Assembly (NCBI GenBank): GCA_028821125.1
Contig: JAPPHD010000077.1
Coordinates: 1 to 59,268 of the forward strand
Reading direction: 5' to 3'
DNA length: 59,268 nt
DNA from: Gammaproteobacteria bacterium
Lineage (GTDB): Bacteria; Pseudomonadota; Gammaproteobacteria; Pseudomonadales; Azotimanducaceae
The translations under genes were made by a program, and so were the position numbers. The notes under the pieces were generated by a model. That model was not told the DNA's origin and made no database searches. It saw nothing but the letters and a program-made list of their open reading frames with translations. The number at the start of each line of letters is the position of its first letter. Positions within the stretch are counted from its first letter, which is position 1. Shown one piece after another: positions 26,971 to 36,456 of the stretch.

Positions 26971-27018
26971 GAAGGCGACCGCGTTTGCATCTTCAGCCCT
27001 TCGAAGGCGACCGCGTTT
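26971..27018. repeat. 16-bp direct repeat upstream of the glycerol-type ABC operon
   Basis: GAAGGCGACCGCGTTT occurs exactly at 26971-26986 and again at 27003-27018, 32 bp apart, about three helical turns. The copies lie 30-77 bp before the first ATPase start and overlap where a -35 region would lie relative to TATAAA at 26948-26957, so they are candidate operators of a dimeric regulator. Confidence 0.6.
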
Positions 27019-27234
27019 ACGCGCAATCCGGTTGATTCCTTCATGCGTGTTGCGACGGATTGCCGGGTGGGGCACGCGCTCCCGGGACGGTGGCCGAGTT
27101 GCGAGGCGTGGCAGTGACTTGGGCCACCATCCGCTGAATGTGTTGTGACAGATCCTGTGCAGCCCGCCGAAACCGAGGAAATCCATCGCACAAGACACTA
27201 CGATGGATTCACGAGAATCCGGGAGTAGAGCATC

Positions 27235-28638
27235 TTGACGCCATCAGCCCGCGTGTGTCCTCGTCTCGGCAGCGCAGCGCTTCTGGCCCTGTCCCTGGCC
27301 ATCGTGCCTGCGGACAGGGCTTTGGCGCAGAAGCCGGCATTTGTCCCCGAACACGCTCCTGCCCGCATCCATCCCCTGCCCACCTTGCGTGAGCAGGCGG
27401 CGGAACAGCAGGAGTGGCTGGAACTGCGCATCGGGCGGGTGCTGCCCCGGCTGATGGCGGATCACGATGTGCGAATGTGGATTCTGTCGATGCGCGAGTA
27501 CGGGGAGGATCCCGTTTTCCGCTCGATCACATCGCCCACCACCTTCGCCGCGCGCCGACGATCGATATATGTATTCACGCGCCTTGACGACGGCACGGTC
27601 GAACGGCTGGCGCTTGGCGGAACGAGCCAGGGCGGCGTCTTTCGCGCCTATCGCTCCACCCGCCCGGCCCCCACCCGTCCCACTGCGGAGCTGGTCGGCG
27701 ACGAACAGTGGCGGCTCCTGCGCGAGCTGGTGGAAGAGCGGGACCCGGAGAACATCGTCCTCAACATCGACCGCGACTGGGCGTTCGCGGACGGATTGCA
27801 CGCCGGGGAACGCGAAGCCCTCGAGGAGGCCCTGGGCCCGGAATTGCTGCAGCGCGTCAAGCGCGAGCCGCGCCTGGCCGTGAACTACATCGCCCTGCGC
27901 CTTCCGGAAATGATGCCCCGCTACCGGAAGATCCAGGAGACCGTGCACGCGGTCATTTCGCAGGCGTTTTCGAACGCGGTGATCACGCCGGGGAAGACGA
28001 CTGTCGAGGACGTGGAGTGGTGGCTGCGCCAGCGGGTGCGCGACCTGGGCTACACGACCTGGTTCCAGGCCAACGTGGACGTGCAGCGGGCGGGAGAGGT
28101 TCCCGTGGAGGGCCCGGTGACGATCGAGCGCGGCGACCTGCTCTGGACCGACTTCGGCGTGGTTGCGCTCAACCTGCACACCGATACCCAGCACCTGGGC
28201 TACGTGCTGCGCGAGGGCGAGACACGGGTACCCGAGGGCCTGCGCCGGTGCATTGCCAACTCGAATCGCCTGCAGGACATCCTCCTGGAGAACATGGAGC
28301 CCGGGCTGACCGGCAACGCCATCCTGACCAATACCCTTGCCGGCATGCGCGAAGCCGGGATCGACGGTACCGTCTATACGCACCCCATCGGCGATCACGG
28401 CCACGGCGCGGGGCCGCTGATCGGCCGCTGGGACGGGCAGGAGGGGGTGCCGGTGCGGGGCGACGCCCTGCTGTTGCCTTCAACCTGGCACTCGATCGAA
28501 CTCCAGGCCACCACGCCGATACCGGAGTGGGGCGGCAAGCCGGCCAGTTGCCGCCAGGAGGAAGATGCGTATCTCGACGCTGAAGGGGCGCGGCACTGGG
28601 TCTTCCGGCGGCAGAGCCGGTTTCACCTGGTCTGGTAG
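27235..28638 (+). CDS. Secreted M24 family metallopeptidase (Xaa-Pro aminopeptidase-like)
   Basis: A 467-residue pita-bread-fold protein with an N-terminal signal sequence (start to ADRALAQ). The metal-ligand set of M24 enzymes is visible: Asp residues in LLWTDFGV and LHTDTQ, His in HPIGDHGHGAGP, Glu in HSIELQ and Glu in RQEEDAYL. It should be a periplasmic dimetal aminopeptidase acting on proline-containing peptides; the N-terminal creatinase-like half is divergent. The TTG at 27235 gives a proper signal peptide and follows GGGAG. The gene is divergent from the ABC operon across 293 bp and precedes a TonB receptor by 152 bp. Confidence 0.82.
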   Translation: MTPSARVCPRLGSAALLALSLAIVPADRALAQKPAFVPEHAPARIHPLPTLREQAAEQQEWLELRIGRVLPRLMADHDVRMWILSMREYGEDPVFRSITSPTTFAARRRSIYVFTRLDDGTVERLALGGTSQGGVFRAYRSTRPAPTRPTAELVGDEQWRLLRELVEERDPENIVLNIDRDWAFADGLHAGEREALEEALGPELLQRVKREPRLAVNYIALRLPEMMPRYRKIQETVHAVISQAFSNAVITPGKTTVEDVEWWLRQRVRDLGYTTWFQANVDVQRAGEVPVEGPVTIERGDLLWTDFGVVALNLHTDTQHLGYVLREGETRVPEGLRRCIANSNRLQDILLENMEPGLTGNAILTNTLAGMREAGIDGTVYTHPIGDHGHGAGPLIGRWDGQEGVPVRGDALLLPSTWHSIELQATTPIPEWGGKPASCRQEEDAYLDAEGARHWVFRRQSRFHLVW

Positions 28639-28790
28639 CCCAATCCCGTCCGCAGGCGGGCTGCATCCTGGTGCGGCGCCACCGCCGCCCGGTGGGCGGC
28701 CAAGCCTTCCATTGTCCTTCGAAGCCGGTTCAAATATAAAACGAAACCATTACTATTCAGGATTAGGTTCCGAATCGGTAAGCTTTCAGC

Positions 28791-31019
28791 ATGCCGAACG
28801 TTTTCGAAATCCACCGGGCTGCCATGAAACGATGGAATCGCCAGACGTTCTCCCCGTTGCTCTCGGTCGTCCAGCCGTTCCTGTGCGTGGCAGTCTGTCA
28901 TGCCGCTGAAGCGCCCGAAACCGAGGCGGACGAGGCGTTCGACCGCATTGAACAGGTGCTGGTCATCGGTGTCCGGCAAAGGGTTCCGGGCTCGGGCACG
29001 GTCGTTGCGAGCGAGGAACTCGAGCGCTTCGACTACACCGACGTGAACCAGGTGATGTCCGCTGTGCCGGGCGTCTATGTGCGCGAGGAGGACGGCTTCG
29101 GCTTGCGGCCCAATATCGGCATTCGCGGCGCCGCGGCGGAGCGCAGCCAGAAGATCACCATCATGGAAGACGGGGTGCTGATCGCGCCGGCCCCTTATTC
29201 GGCGCCGGCTGCCTACTACCTGCCGAACATCAGTCGCATCGATGGCGTAGAAGTGCTCAAGGGGCCGTCCGCCATTCAGCACGGTCCACACACCGTCGGC
29301 GGCGCGATCAACCTGGTGACGCGAGAGGTGCCGCGCGAGCCGTTTTCGGAACTGGATCTGAGCTATGGCAGCCATGCGTTCTACAAGGCGGCCGCGGCCT
29401 ACGGCGGACCGCTCGGCGACTCGGACTTCGGAGTTTTGGTCGAAGGTCTGCGCTATGCGAGCGACGGGTTCAAGCAACTGGACGGCGGCGGCGACACGGG
29501 TTTCGTCCGTAACGACATCCGGGTCAAGCTGCGCTGGGAGCCGGATGGCGGCCTCGAGCAACGGGTCACCCTGAAACTCGGCTATGCGGATGAGGATGCG
29601 GACCAAACCTACGTGGGCCTGACGGACGAGGACTTTGCCGCCGACCCGAGGCGCCGCTACCGGGCCTCGCAGCTTGCCCGCTTCCAGTCGGAACATTTCA
29701 ATGCGCACCTGAACTACGGCGTGGCCGTGGGCGGGCTGTACCTGAACGCCAAGGCCTACTGGAACCGCTTCGAGCGCCAGTGGAACAAGCTGGAAGGCTT
29801 CGTGGCCGGCCGCTCGCTACGATCCGTATTTGCCGTCCCACACCGGTTCACCCGGGAATACGACCTGATTACCGGCGCCGTGGATTCCATTCCGGTCGAT
29901 GCCCAGACCCTGGAAATCACCAACAACGATCGCGCGTTCACAGCCAAGGGCGTTCAGGCGACATTGCTTACGGACGGCGATTGGGGCGCGATCGGTCACA
30001 TGTTTACCCTTGGCGTGCGGCTGCACGCCGATGACGTCAAGCGCGACCATCGACCAAGGGGCTATCTCATGGAGGGTGGCGCACTGGTCTGGGACGGCTT
30101 CGAAAGACCGCCCAAAGCATGGAATCAGGCGGATACCCTGGCGGTAGCCGCGTTCGCATCCGAAGAACTCGCCTGGCGGGATTTGAGGCTGACCCTCGGG
30201 CTGCGCTTCGAGAACATCGACGGCGAGTGGGAAGACCTGCTCCACGGCGTGGCGCGCAAGAACAGGCAGTCGATTCTGTCGCCGGGGATCGGCCTGCACT
30301 GGCAGGCGACAGACTCGGTCGGCCTGCTGGCGGGCGCCTACCGGGGTTTTTCGCCGGCCGGTCCGGGTGCTACCGGCGTCGACCCGGAGCGGAGCCTGAA
30401 CTTCGAGGCGGGGATTCGCCTCCGGCAATCCGCCCTGTACCTGGAGGCGGTCGGGTTCTTCAGCGACTACGAAAACCTGCTCGGCCGGTGCCGGGCCAGC
30501 GATGCCGGCTGCGATGTAGGCGACGAGTTCAACGGCGGCCGGGTGGAAGTCTATGGCGCGGAACTCACCGCGGCCTGGAGCGTCGAGGTGATACCGGGAC
30601 TGGGCCTCGATGCAGACCTCGTCTATACCTACACCGACTCATCGTTCCGCACCGGTTTCCTGTCCGGTTTCTCGCAGTGGGGCCTGGTGCGCGAGGGCGA
30701 CGAGCTACCCTATCTGCCGCGTCACCGCGGCCTCGCCCGCATCGGCGTCGGCGGTGAGGCGTGGGACTTGTCCATTGCTGTCAAACACCAGGTAAAAGTG
30801 CGTGAGGAACCCGGCATCGGGCCGGTAGGGCACGGGCTGCATGCCGATGGCTTGACGACGGTGGACCTGACCGCCAGTTGGCGCCCGCGGGGCTCCACTC
30901 TGTTGCAACTGGTGGTGGGCAATCTGACCGATGAGTCGGCAATCGTCTCCCACCGGCCATTCGGCGCTCAGCCGAACCGGCCGCGCTGGGTGACGGCTCG
31001 TATTCGCCACAGGTTCTGA
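28791..31019 (+). CDS. TonB-dependent receptor, FecA-like (742 aa)
   Basis: An outer-membrane importer of the siderophore/iron-citrate class. The TonB-box-like segment is IEQVLVIGVRQRVPGSG. The plug has GVYVREEDGFGLRPNIGIRG, ITIMEDGVLIAPAPYSAP and VEVLKGPSAIQHGPHTVGGAINLV, which are characteristic of FecA-like receptors. The barrel ends in VTARIRHRF. A start at the twelfth codon (28824) gives a more compact signal peptide (MKRWNRQTFSPLL to CHAAEA). The upstream 28725-28770 is AT-rich with partial resemblance to a Fur site, too weak to call. The ligand is probably ferric, by family (inference). Confidence 0.92.
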   Translation: MPNVFEIHRAAMKRWNRQTFSPLLSVVQPFLCVAVCHAAEAPETEADEAFDRIEQVLVIGVRQRVPGSGTVVASEELERFDYTDVNQVMSAVPGVYVREEDGFGLRPNIGIRGAAAERSQKITIMEDGVLIAPAPYSAPAAYYLPNISRIDGVEVLKGPSAIQHGPHTVGGAINLVTREVPREPFSELDLSYGSHAFYKAAAAYGGPLGDSDFGVLVEGLRYASDGFKQLDGGGDTGFVRNDIRVKLRWEPDGGLEQRVTLKLGYADEDADQTYVGLTDEDFAADPRRRYRASQLARFQSEHFNAHLNYGVAVGGLYLNAKAYWNRFERQWNKLEGFVAGRSLRSVFAVPHRFTREYDLITGAVDSIPVDAQTLEITNNDRAFTAKGVQATLLTDGDWGAIGHMFTLGVRLHADDVKRDHRPRGYLMEGGALVWDGFERPPKAWNQADTLAVAAFASEELAWRDLRLTLGLRFENIDGEWEDLLHGVARKNRQSILSPGIGLHWQATDSVGLLAGAYRGFSPAGPGATGVDPERSLNFEAGIRLRQSALYLEAVGFFSDYENLLGRCRASDAGCDVGDEFNGGRVEVYGAELTAAWSVEVIPGLGLDADLVYTYTDSSFRTGFLSGFSQWGLVREGDELPYLPRHRGLARIGVGGEAWDLSIAVKHQVKVREEPGIGPVGHGLHADGLTTVDLTASWRPRGSTLLQLVVGNLTDESAIVSHRPFGAQPNRPRWVTARIRHRF

Positions 31020-31170
31020 AGAAGAGTGCGGACACCGATTTTCTACGCGAGATGCTCGGCTTTGTTGCCGAGAGGCTGATGGCGCTGGAGGCCGCCTCAC
31101 CCATGCTACGATTTGGGCCTGATTTCAGTGGCCCCGACGCGAAGCACCAGCGGCGTAGCAGAAAGCGAAA

Positions 31171-31737
31171 ATGAAACGAAATCCGTTCACCGGTTCGGCA
31201 CGATTCACGGCATCCTTGCTGTTGACGGTTCTGGCGGCTTTGTTGCCGCTACAGTTGCGGTCGGGAGAAATGGCGCTGCTCGGCACCTGGACCGTGAACA
31301 TCGAGCGCACCCAGGAAGTGCAGCCCAACAACGCCAACGTCCGCTGGTGGGAAGGCCTGGAAGGCAATTTCTCCACAGGCGTCTATGTCGGCGGCGTTCC
31401 GGTCCCGGTGGGCGGCGGGGCGAAGCCGGAGGGCGATGCGGGAATCCCCAATCCGGAGATGCTCCGCTGCCAGTCCTTCAGCGTCGAGCGGAACGAACAC
31501 GGGCTGTTGCTGACCTATCACGGAGTCGGCGAAGAGAAGATCCGCTCCGGCGCCTACCGCGGGCTGCACAGCGCCTGGTCAGGGAACAAGCTGACCTCCG
31601 ACTACGAGTCGACCACGCGCAAGGTCAAGCGCACCCTGGAAGTCCAGAGGGACGGCAGCCTGCTGATGTCGGTGATCATCAACCCGCGCAAGGGCAAGAC
31701 CCGCCGCTTCAAGCGCGTGTTCGAACGCAGCGGCTAG
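31171..31737 (+). CDS. Secreted hypothetical protein (188 aa)
   Basis: I do not recognise a named family. A signal peptide (MKRNPFTGSARFTASLLLTVLAALLPLQLRSGE) is followed by a lipocalin-like beta segment opening MALLGTWTVNIERT. One Cys is present, and the C-terminus alternates charged and hydrophobic residues as in a beta-barrel (VKRTLEVQRDGSLLMSVI). It may be a small periplasmic ligand-binding protein. It follows the FecA-like receptor by 151 bp on the same strand. Confidence 0.72.
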   Translation: MKRNPFTGSARFTASLLLTVLAALLPLQLRSGEMALLGTWTVNIERTQEVQPNNANVRWWEGLEGNFSTGVYVGGVPVPVGGGAKPEGDAGIPNPEMLRCQSFSVERNEHGLLLTYHGVGEEKIRSGAYRGLHSAWSGNKLTSDYESTTRKVKRTLEVQRDGSLLMSVIINPRKGKTRRFKRVFERSG

Positions 31738-31809
31738 TTTCGGGGCGCCTTTGCATAGTCCGGAGAATCCGGCTCCGTCGAGGTTGCCGACACGGCTGGG
31801 CGCTAACGG

Positions 31810-33342
31810 CTAATAGCCGTAACTCGCCTGCAACCCGAGCGGCAGCCCCGCGGCCCAGTACGCCAGCAGGAACAGCGTCCACACCACCAGGAACGTGACC
31901 GCGTAGGGCAGCATCATCGACAGCACCGTGCCGATCCCCGAATCCTTGACGTAGCGCTGGCAGAAGACGACCACCAGCGGGAAATACGGCATGAGCGGCG
32001 TGATGATGTTGGTTGAGGAATCGCCGATCCGGTAGGCGGCCTGGGTCAGGTCCGGCGAGATGCCGAGCTGCATCAGCATGGGCACCAGTATCGGAGCCAG
32101 GAGCGCCCACTTGGCCGAGGCGGAACCGACGAACAGGTTGACAACCCCGGTAATGATGACGGCGCCGACCACGGTGATGAAGGCGGGCAACGCCGCGGCT
32201 TTCAACAGCGCCGCTCCCTCCAGCGCCAGCAGTGCGCCCAGGTTGGAGCGCCCGAACTCGGCGATGAACAGCGATGCGAAGAACGCCATGACCAGGTAGT
32301 AGGCGAGGCCGCTCATCGCCTGGGTCATGCCGGCGATGATGTCGCGGTGCCCGGCAACGGTTTTCGCGACGTAGCCGAAGACGATGCCGGGCAACAGAAA
32401 TATCAGGAAGATCAGGGGAACGATGCTGCGCATCAGCGGCGCGGAACCCGCCGTGAGATCACCGTCCGGGGACCGCCAGGCGGAACCCTCGGGCAACGCG
32501 CTGACGAACAGGGCGAGGAGCGAAAGGCCCATAACCGCAAGGCTTGCGGTCAGACCCCTGCGCTCATCCGGCGTCAGGGGCTCCAGTTGCGGCACTTCGG
32601 CCAGGTCGCCGTCCAGCGCCGTACCTGAAAGGCGCGGCTCGATGATCCGGTCGGTCAGGTACCAGCCCAGGCCGACGATCAGCAGCGTTGAAGCGGAGGT
32701 GAAGAACCAGTTATTCAGTGGATTCAAGACGATGTCTGGATCGATAATCTGGGCGCCGGCCTGGGTGATCCCCTGCAGCAACGGGTCGAGGGCCGAGGGG
32801 ACGAAGTTGGCGCTGAAACCGCCCGAGACTCCCGCGAAGGCGGCGGCTATCCCGGCAAGCGGATGCCGGGCGGCCGCCTGGAAGATCACCGCACCGAGCG
32901 GAATCACCAGCACGTAGCCGGCGTCCACGGCACTGTGGCTGACGATGGCGATCAAGAGCAGCATCGGCGTGACGATGGCCCTGGAGGTGACGTTCATCAG
33001 CGCCTTCAGGCCGGTGCGGATGAAGCCGGTGTAGTCGGCCACACCGATGCCGAGCATGGCGAGCAGCACCACGCCCAGGGGATGAAAGCCGACGAAGGTG
33101 GGTACCATCCGCGAGAGGAAGTGCGCGAGCTGGTCGGGTGTAGCGAGATTGTGAATGACCAGGGGGCCGCCGGTGCGCGGGTCGATGTGGGAGTAGCTGA
33201 ACTGGGCGAGCAGGGCCGAGAACACCCAGACCGCGATCAGCAACAGCAGGAACAGCACCGCCGGATCGGGCAGCCTGTTACCGAGGACCTCGACTCGGTC
33301 GAGAAACCGGACGAGCCGGGGACGCTGTTGTTCTTCGTTCAT
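31810..33342 (-). CDS. AbgT family transporter
   Basis: A 510-residue inner-membrane transporter of the AbgT family (p-aminobenzoyl-glutamate importer; some members are antibiotic exporters). The start is MNEEQQRPRLVRFLDRVEVLGNRLPDP, the family's N-terminal signature. Strongly conserved blocks are SHSAVDAGYVLVIPLGAVIF, GVSGGFSANFVPSALDP and NLFVGSASAKWALLAPILVPM. About eleven helices plus two re-entrant hairpins are expected. AGGAAA precedes the ATG. No amidohydrolase of the abgAB type lies beside it, so the substrate is open. Confidence 0.93.
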   Translation of the reverse strand: MNEEQQRPRLVRFLDRVEVLGNRLPDPAVLFLLLLIAVWVFSALLAQFSYSHIDPRTGGPLVIHNLATPDQLAHFLSRMVPTFVGFHPLGVVLLAMLGIGVADYTGFIRTGLKALMNVTSRAIVTPMLLLIAIVSHSAVDAGYVLVIPLGAVIFQAAARHPLAGIAAAFAGVSGGFSANFVPSALDPLLQGITQAGAQIIDPDIVLNPLNNWFFTSASTLLIVGLGWYLTDRIIEPRLSGTALDGDLAEVPQLEPLTPDERRGLTASLAVMGLSLLALFVSALPEGSAWRSPDGDLTAGSAPLMRSIVPLIFLIFLLPGIVFGYVAKTVAGHRDIIAGMTQAMSGLAYYLVMAFFASLFIAEFGRSNLGALLALEGAALLKAAALPAFITVVGAVIITGVVNLFVGSASAKWALLAPILVPMLMQLGISPDLTQAAYRIGDSSTNIITPLMPYFPLVVVFCQRYVKDSGIGTVLSMMLPYAVTFLVVWTLFLLAYWAAGLPLGLQASYGY

Positions 33343-33510
33343 CGCTGCGTTTCCTGAGTCAATGGTCCTGGCGGGGCTGATGTGTCAGTGGTCCGGCCCG
33401 GTCTGGAAACATCGGGGCGCTGCTTCTTCCGGCCGTCCGAGCGTCGGCTATGATAGCCGTTCGTCAGGACCATCGGGCTATGGCGGATCCCGGTCGGCAA
33501 TCTCTCCGTC

Positions 33511-33933
33511 GTGCGGGGCGCCCCACAGGTCATGCAGAAAATTCCACACGAAGCGTTGAGCTTTCACTTCATCCGCGCGACGGGTCCCGGCGGCCAGCAC
33601 GTCAACAAGACGTCGAGCGCCGTGCAATTGCGTGTGGACCTGGCGAGAAGCGGATTGCCGCCGGCCGTTCGCGAGCGGCTGGCGCGGCTGGCGGGCCGGC
33701 GGGCGAACCGGTTCGGCGAGATCGTCATTACGGCCGACCGCTTCCGCTCGCAACGGCAGAACCGGAAGGACGCGCTGGCGCGGCTCGACAGGCTGCTCGC
33801 GCGCGCCTGGCGCCGCCCCAAGCCGCGCATCCCGACGCAACCGACCGCGGCATCGAGGGCACGGCGCCTTGCCGGCAAGAAACTGCAGGGCAGGAAGAAA
33901 CTGCTGCGGCATCGGCCGCCGATTGCGGATTGA
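33511..33933 (+). CDS. arfB: Alternative ribosome-rescue factor, peptidyl-tRNA hydrolase ArfB
   Basis: ArfB enters stalled ribosomes lacking a stop codon and cleaves peptidyl-tRNA. The core IRATGPGGQHVNKTSSAVQLR holds the catalytic GGQ of class I release factors. The conserved RSQRQNRKDALARL and a basic C-terminal tail (ARRLAGKKLQGRKKLLRHR), which inserts into the empty mRNA channel, complete the 140-residue protein. The GTG at 33511 is chosen because it gives the usual about 10 residues before the IPHEAL strand; ATG at 33532 would leave only three. It stands alone between divergent neighbours. Confidence 0.9.
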   Translation: MRGAPQVMQKIPHEALSFHFIRATGPGGQHVNKTSSAVQLRVDLARSGLPPAVRERLARLAGRRANRFGEIVITADRFRSQRQNRKDALARLDRLLARAWRRPKPRIPTQPTAASRARRLAGKKLQGRKKLLRHRPPIAD

Positions 33934-34092
33934 TTGGGGTGTTCGACCGGCGGCAGCCTGCACGCTGGGGGTCACGTCGCCGCGTGAACGGAATGCACGG
34001 TGTGTCCGCTGCCGTACTGCGGTCAACCGACGCCTTGTCCGCGTAGACGCGGACGGCGATCCGCCGGCCCGGTCAGGGGCAAAGCGCTGGGC

Positions 34093-35235
34093 TCAGCCGT
34101 CTTCCTCCATGAATCCATTCAACCGCTCGCTCGCCTCGGCGAAGTCTTCCATGAACTCATAGACAACCTGCCGCGCCGACTGCACATGGTTCATCAACCC
34201 CACGGCCTGCCCGACGAAATAGGTGGTTAGCTGCTTCGCGCCGGCGTGGCCCGCGTCGGCGAGCCTGGCGATCTTGGATAGTGCCGGTTCGCTGACCACA
34301 CCCTGCAACGGCATGGGCAGCGGTTCGGGCGCCTCTTCGGCATGCCAGGCATCGGTCCATGCCGAACGGAGTTGCCGGGTGTACTTGCCGGTGCGGCTGC
34401 GTGAGCGGACCGTCTGCCGCGAGTTGGCGGCGAGGAACTTCTCCTTCACCGCCGGCGCGGTTTCCGCCTCGGCGGTGGTGAGCCAGACGGAACCGGTCCA
34501 GACGCCGTGGGCGCCCATTGCCATCATGCCCGCCATCTGCCGCCCCGTGGCGATGCCGCCCGCAGCAAGGACCGGAATTTCGCCGTAGGGCCTGAGCGCT
34601 TCCAGTACCTCGGGGACAAGCACGAGGGTGGACACCTCGCCACAGTGGCCGCCGGCCTCGGTACCGGCCACCACCAGGATGTCCACGCCGGCCTCGGCGT
34701 GCTTGACGGCATGTTCGCGGGCGCCGGTCAGCGCCGCCACGGGCACGCCTTCCCGCTTGCCCCGCTCGAGCATGAAAGCGGGGGGTACGCCGAGCGCGTT
34801 GGCGATTAGCCTGATGGGATGCTCGAAAGCACAGTCGAGCAATTCGCCGGCGCCCTGTTCCCGCATGCTCTCGCCCATCCTGTCGGTGGGCGCGTCCGGA
34901 TAGACGTCCTCGGTTGAGATGTCGAACCGGGCAAGGAGGTTCTGCACGTATTCCTTGTGCTCGGGCGGAATCCGTGCCTCGATCTCCTCGGCCGTCATCG
35001 ACTGTTCCTTGCTCTCCATGCTGGTGGGCACGATAAGATCGAGGCCGTAGGGCTTGCCGTTGACCTGTTCGTCGATCCACGACAGCTCGATATCCAGCGT
35101 CTTCGGTGTGTGGCTCACACCTCCCAGCACGCCGAATCCCCCGGCATTGGTGACCGCCGCGACCACATCCCGGCAATGGCTGAACGCGAAGAGCGGGAAC
35201 TCGCAACCCACCATGTCGCAGACCAGTGATTTCAT
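34093..35235 (-). CDS. Nitronate monooxygenase / 2-nitropropane dioxygenase-like flavoprotein
   Basis: A 380-residue FMN-dependent TIM barrel that oxidises alkyl nitronates or related substrates. Blocks typical of the family are AAVTNAGGFGVLGG near the N-terminus, DILVVAGTEAGGHCGEVSTLVLVPEV and PVLAAGGIATGRQMAGMMAMGA, which bind the FMN phosphate. The ATG at 35235 (MKSLVCDMVGCEFPLF) has GAGGGA upstream and is preferred to one 14 codons earlier. It lies in a metabolic region with an SDR downstream in coordinates and upstream in transcription order (73 bp), so co-transcription is possible. Confidence 0.86.
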   Translation of the reverse strand: MKSLVCDMVGCEFPLFAFSHCRDVVAAVTNAGGFGVLGGVSHTPKTLDIELSWIDEQVNGKPYGLDLIVPTSMESKEQSMTAEEIEARIPPEHKEYVQNLLARFDISTEDVYPDAPTDRMGESMREQGAGELLDCAFEHPIRLIANALGVPPAFMLERGKREGVPVAALTGAREHAVKHAEAGVDILVVAGTEAGGHCGEVSTLVLVPEVLEALRPYGEIPVLAAGGIATGRQMAGMMAMGAHGVWTGSVWLTTAEAETAPAVKEKFLAANSRQTVRSRSRTGKYTRQLRSAWTDAWHAEEAPEPLPMPLQGVVSEPALSKIARLADAGHAGAKQLTTYFVGQAVGLMNHVQSARQVVYEFMEDFAEASERLNGFMEEDG

Positions 35236-35308
35236 ATTGCGTCCCTCAGGTTTCTCGCCCAACTGTAGCACGCGCATGGGCTGTGGAATCGACCCGTTCG
35301 GCAGTCTT

Positions 35309-36091
35309 TCAGCGCCACATGAACATGCCGCCGCAGACCGTCAGTGCCTGGCCGGTGATGTGGCCGCTCGCGTTCGAGGCGAGGAAGACCGCAACGCCTT
35401 TCAGGTCTTCGGGTTCGCCGATGCGGCGCAGCGGAGTCCCGGCGATGACGCCGCGCGCGGCTTCTTCGGTTTCCCACAGTACCCGGGCGAAATCGGTCTT
35501 GATGGTGCCTGGGCAAATGGCGTTGACGCGGATGCCCTGGGGGCCCAACTCCATGGCCAGGTTTCGTACCAGCCCCAGTTCCGCGATCTTGGAGATGTTG
35601 TAGGTGCCGAGCACGTCGGACGGATGAAACGCGCCGGTACTCGATGTGATGATGATGGAACCCGCGCCTTTCTCCATCATGTCGGGGGCCACCATCTGGC
35701 AGAGCCAGTGGTTGGACCGCACGTTGGAACCCATGATCTTGTCGAAGGCCCAGTCGGGAATTTCGGACATGGGGCCGTAGAAGGGGTTGATGCCCGCGTT
35801 GCAGACCAGAACGTCCACCGGCCCCAGTTGTTCATGGGTTTCGTTCACCAGATTCTCGAGCTGGTCCTTGTGACCGATGTTGCAGGCGACGGCGATTGCG
35901 GTGCCGTCGCCGCACCGCTCGTTGATCCGGCCGGCGGCCAGTTCGCACTGGTCGAGCTTGCGGCTGGAGATCACCACCCGGGCGCCGTGCTCCGCCAGCG
36001 CCTCGGCCATGGCCAGGCCCATGCCCTTGGAGGCGCCGGTCAACAGGGCCACCTTGCCGGTCAGGTCGAATAGATTGGTTGTAATAGCCAA
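35309..36091 (-). CDS. Short-chain dehydrogenase/reductase (SDR)
   Basis: A 260-residue NAD(P)-dependent oxidoreductase. The cofactor motif is TGASKGMG, the family NAG is in LVCNAGIN, the catalytic Ser in IITSSTG and the catalytic Tyr-x3-Lys in TYNISK. The C-terminal substrate loop region is CPGTIKTDFAR. The frame is open far upstream, but homologues begin near NLFDLTGKVALLTG. The TTG at 36091, with GGAG 8 bp before, gives MAITTNLFDLTGK. It starts 12 bp after a small membrane-protein gene. The substrate is unknown. Confidence 0.9.
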   Translation of the reverse strand: MAITTNLFDLTGKVALLTGASKGMGLAMAEALAEHGARVVISSRKLDQCELAAGRINERCGDGTAIAVACNIGHKDQLENLVNETHEQLGPVDVLVCNAGINPFYGPMSEIPDWAFDKIMGSNVRSNHWLCQMVAPDMMEKGAGSIIITSSTGAFHPSDVLGTYNISKIAELGLVRNLAMELGPQGIRVNAICPGTIKTDFARVLWETEEAARGVIAGTPLRRIGEPEDLKGVAVFLASNASGHITGQALTVCGGMFMWR

Positions 36092-36102
36092 CGGTTGAAC
36101 TC

Positions 36103-36456
36103 CTAGAAAGTGACTGAAGCGGCCTGGATGGCCATGGCAAAAATCCATCCGCTCACGGCCAGCGCCGCCAGCAGGGCCGCCAGGCGGGCCGGGGCCAGGC
36201 CGGCGAGGGAGAATAGCCCGTGCAGGAGGGCTGACGCCACCCACAATGGCGCGGCAAGAGACCAGTCTTGGGTCGGCTCCACGCCGGCCGCCAGCGCAGC
36301 CGTGTTGGCAGTCGCGAATACAACCAGGGACTCCCAGTCGTTCAGGGGCGCCGACCAGCCTCTGGGGCTTGCACTCGCACCGCGCACTGCGCCTATCGCG
36401 CTCCAAAGACAGGCCAGAGCAGCCCCCAGGGCAAGGCAGATGACCTGGATGATCAA
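36103..36456 (-). CDS. Small membrane protein (117 aa), upstream of the SDR
   Basis: No family recognised. Four hydrophobic stretches are visible (MIIQVICLALGAALACLWS; VVFATANTAALAAGV; PLWVASALLHGLFSLAGL; LAALLAALAVSGWIFAMAIQA), so it should be an inner-membrane protein with short loops. Its stop codon forms part of the ribosome site used by the SDR (TAGGAG), indicating a coupled two-gene unit. Function cannot be inferred. Confidence 0.65.
   Translation of the reverse strand: MIIQVICLALGAALACLWSAIGAVRGASASPRGWSAPLNDWESLVVFATANTAALAAGVEPTQDWSLAAPLWVASALLHGLFSLAGLAPARLAALLAALAVSGWIFAMAIQAASVTF

Noticed and set aside
28725-28770. Fur box upstream of the FecA-like receptor
   Set aside because: The AT-rich stretch matches the Fur consensus only in part, below what would support a call.
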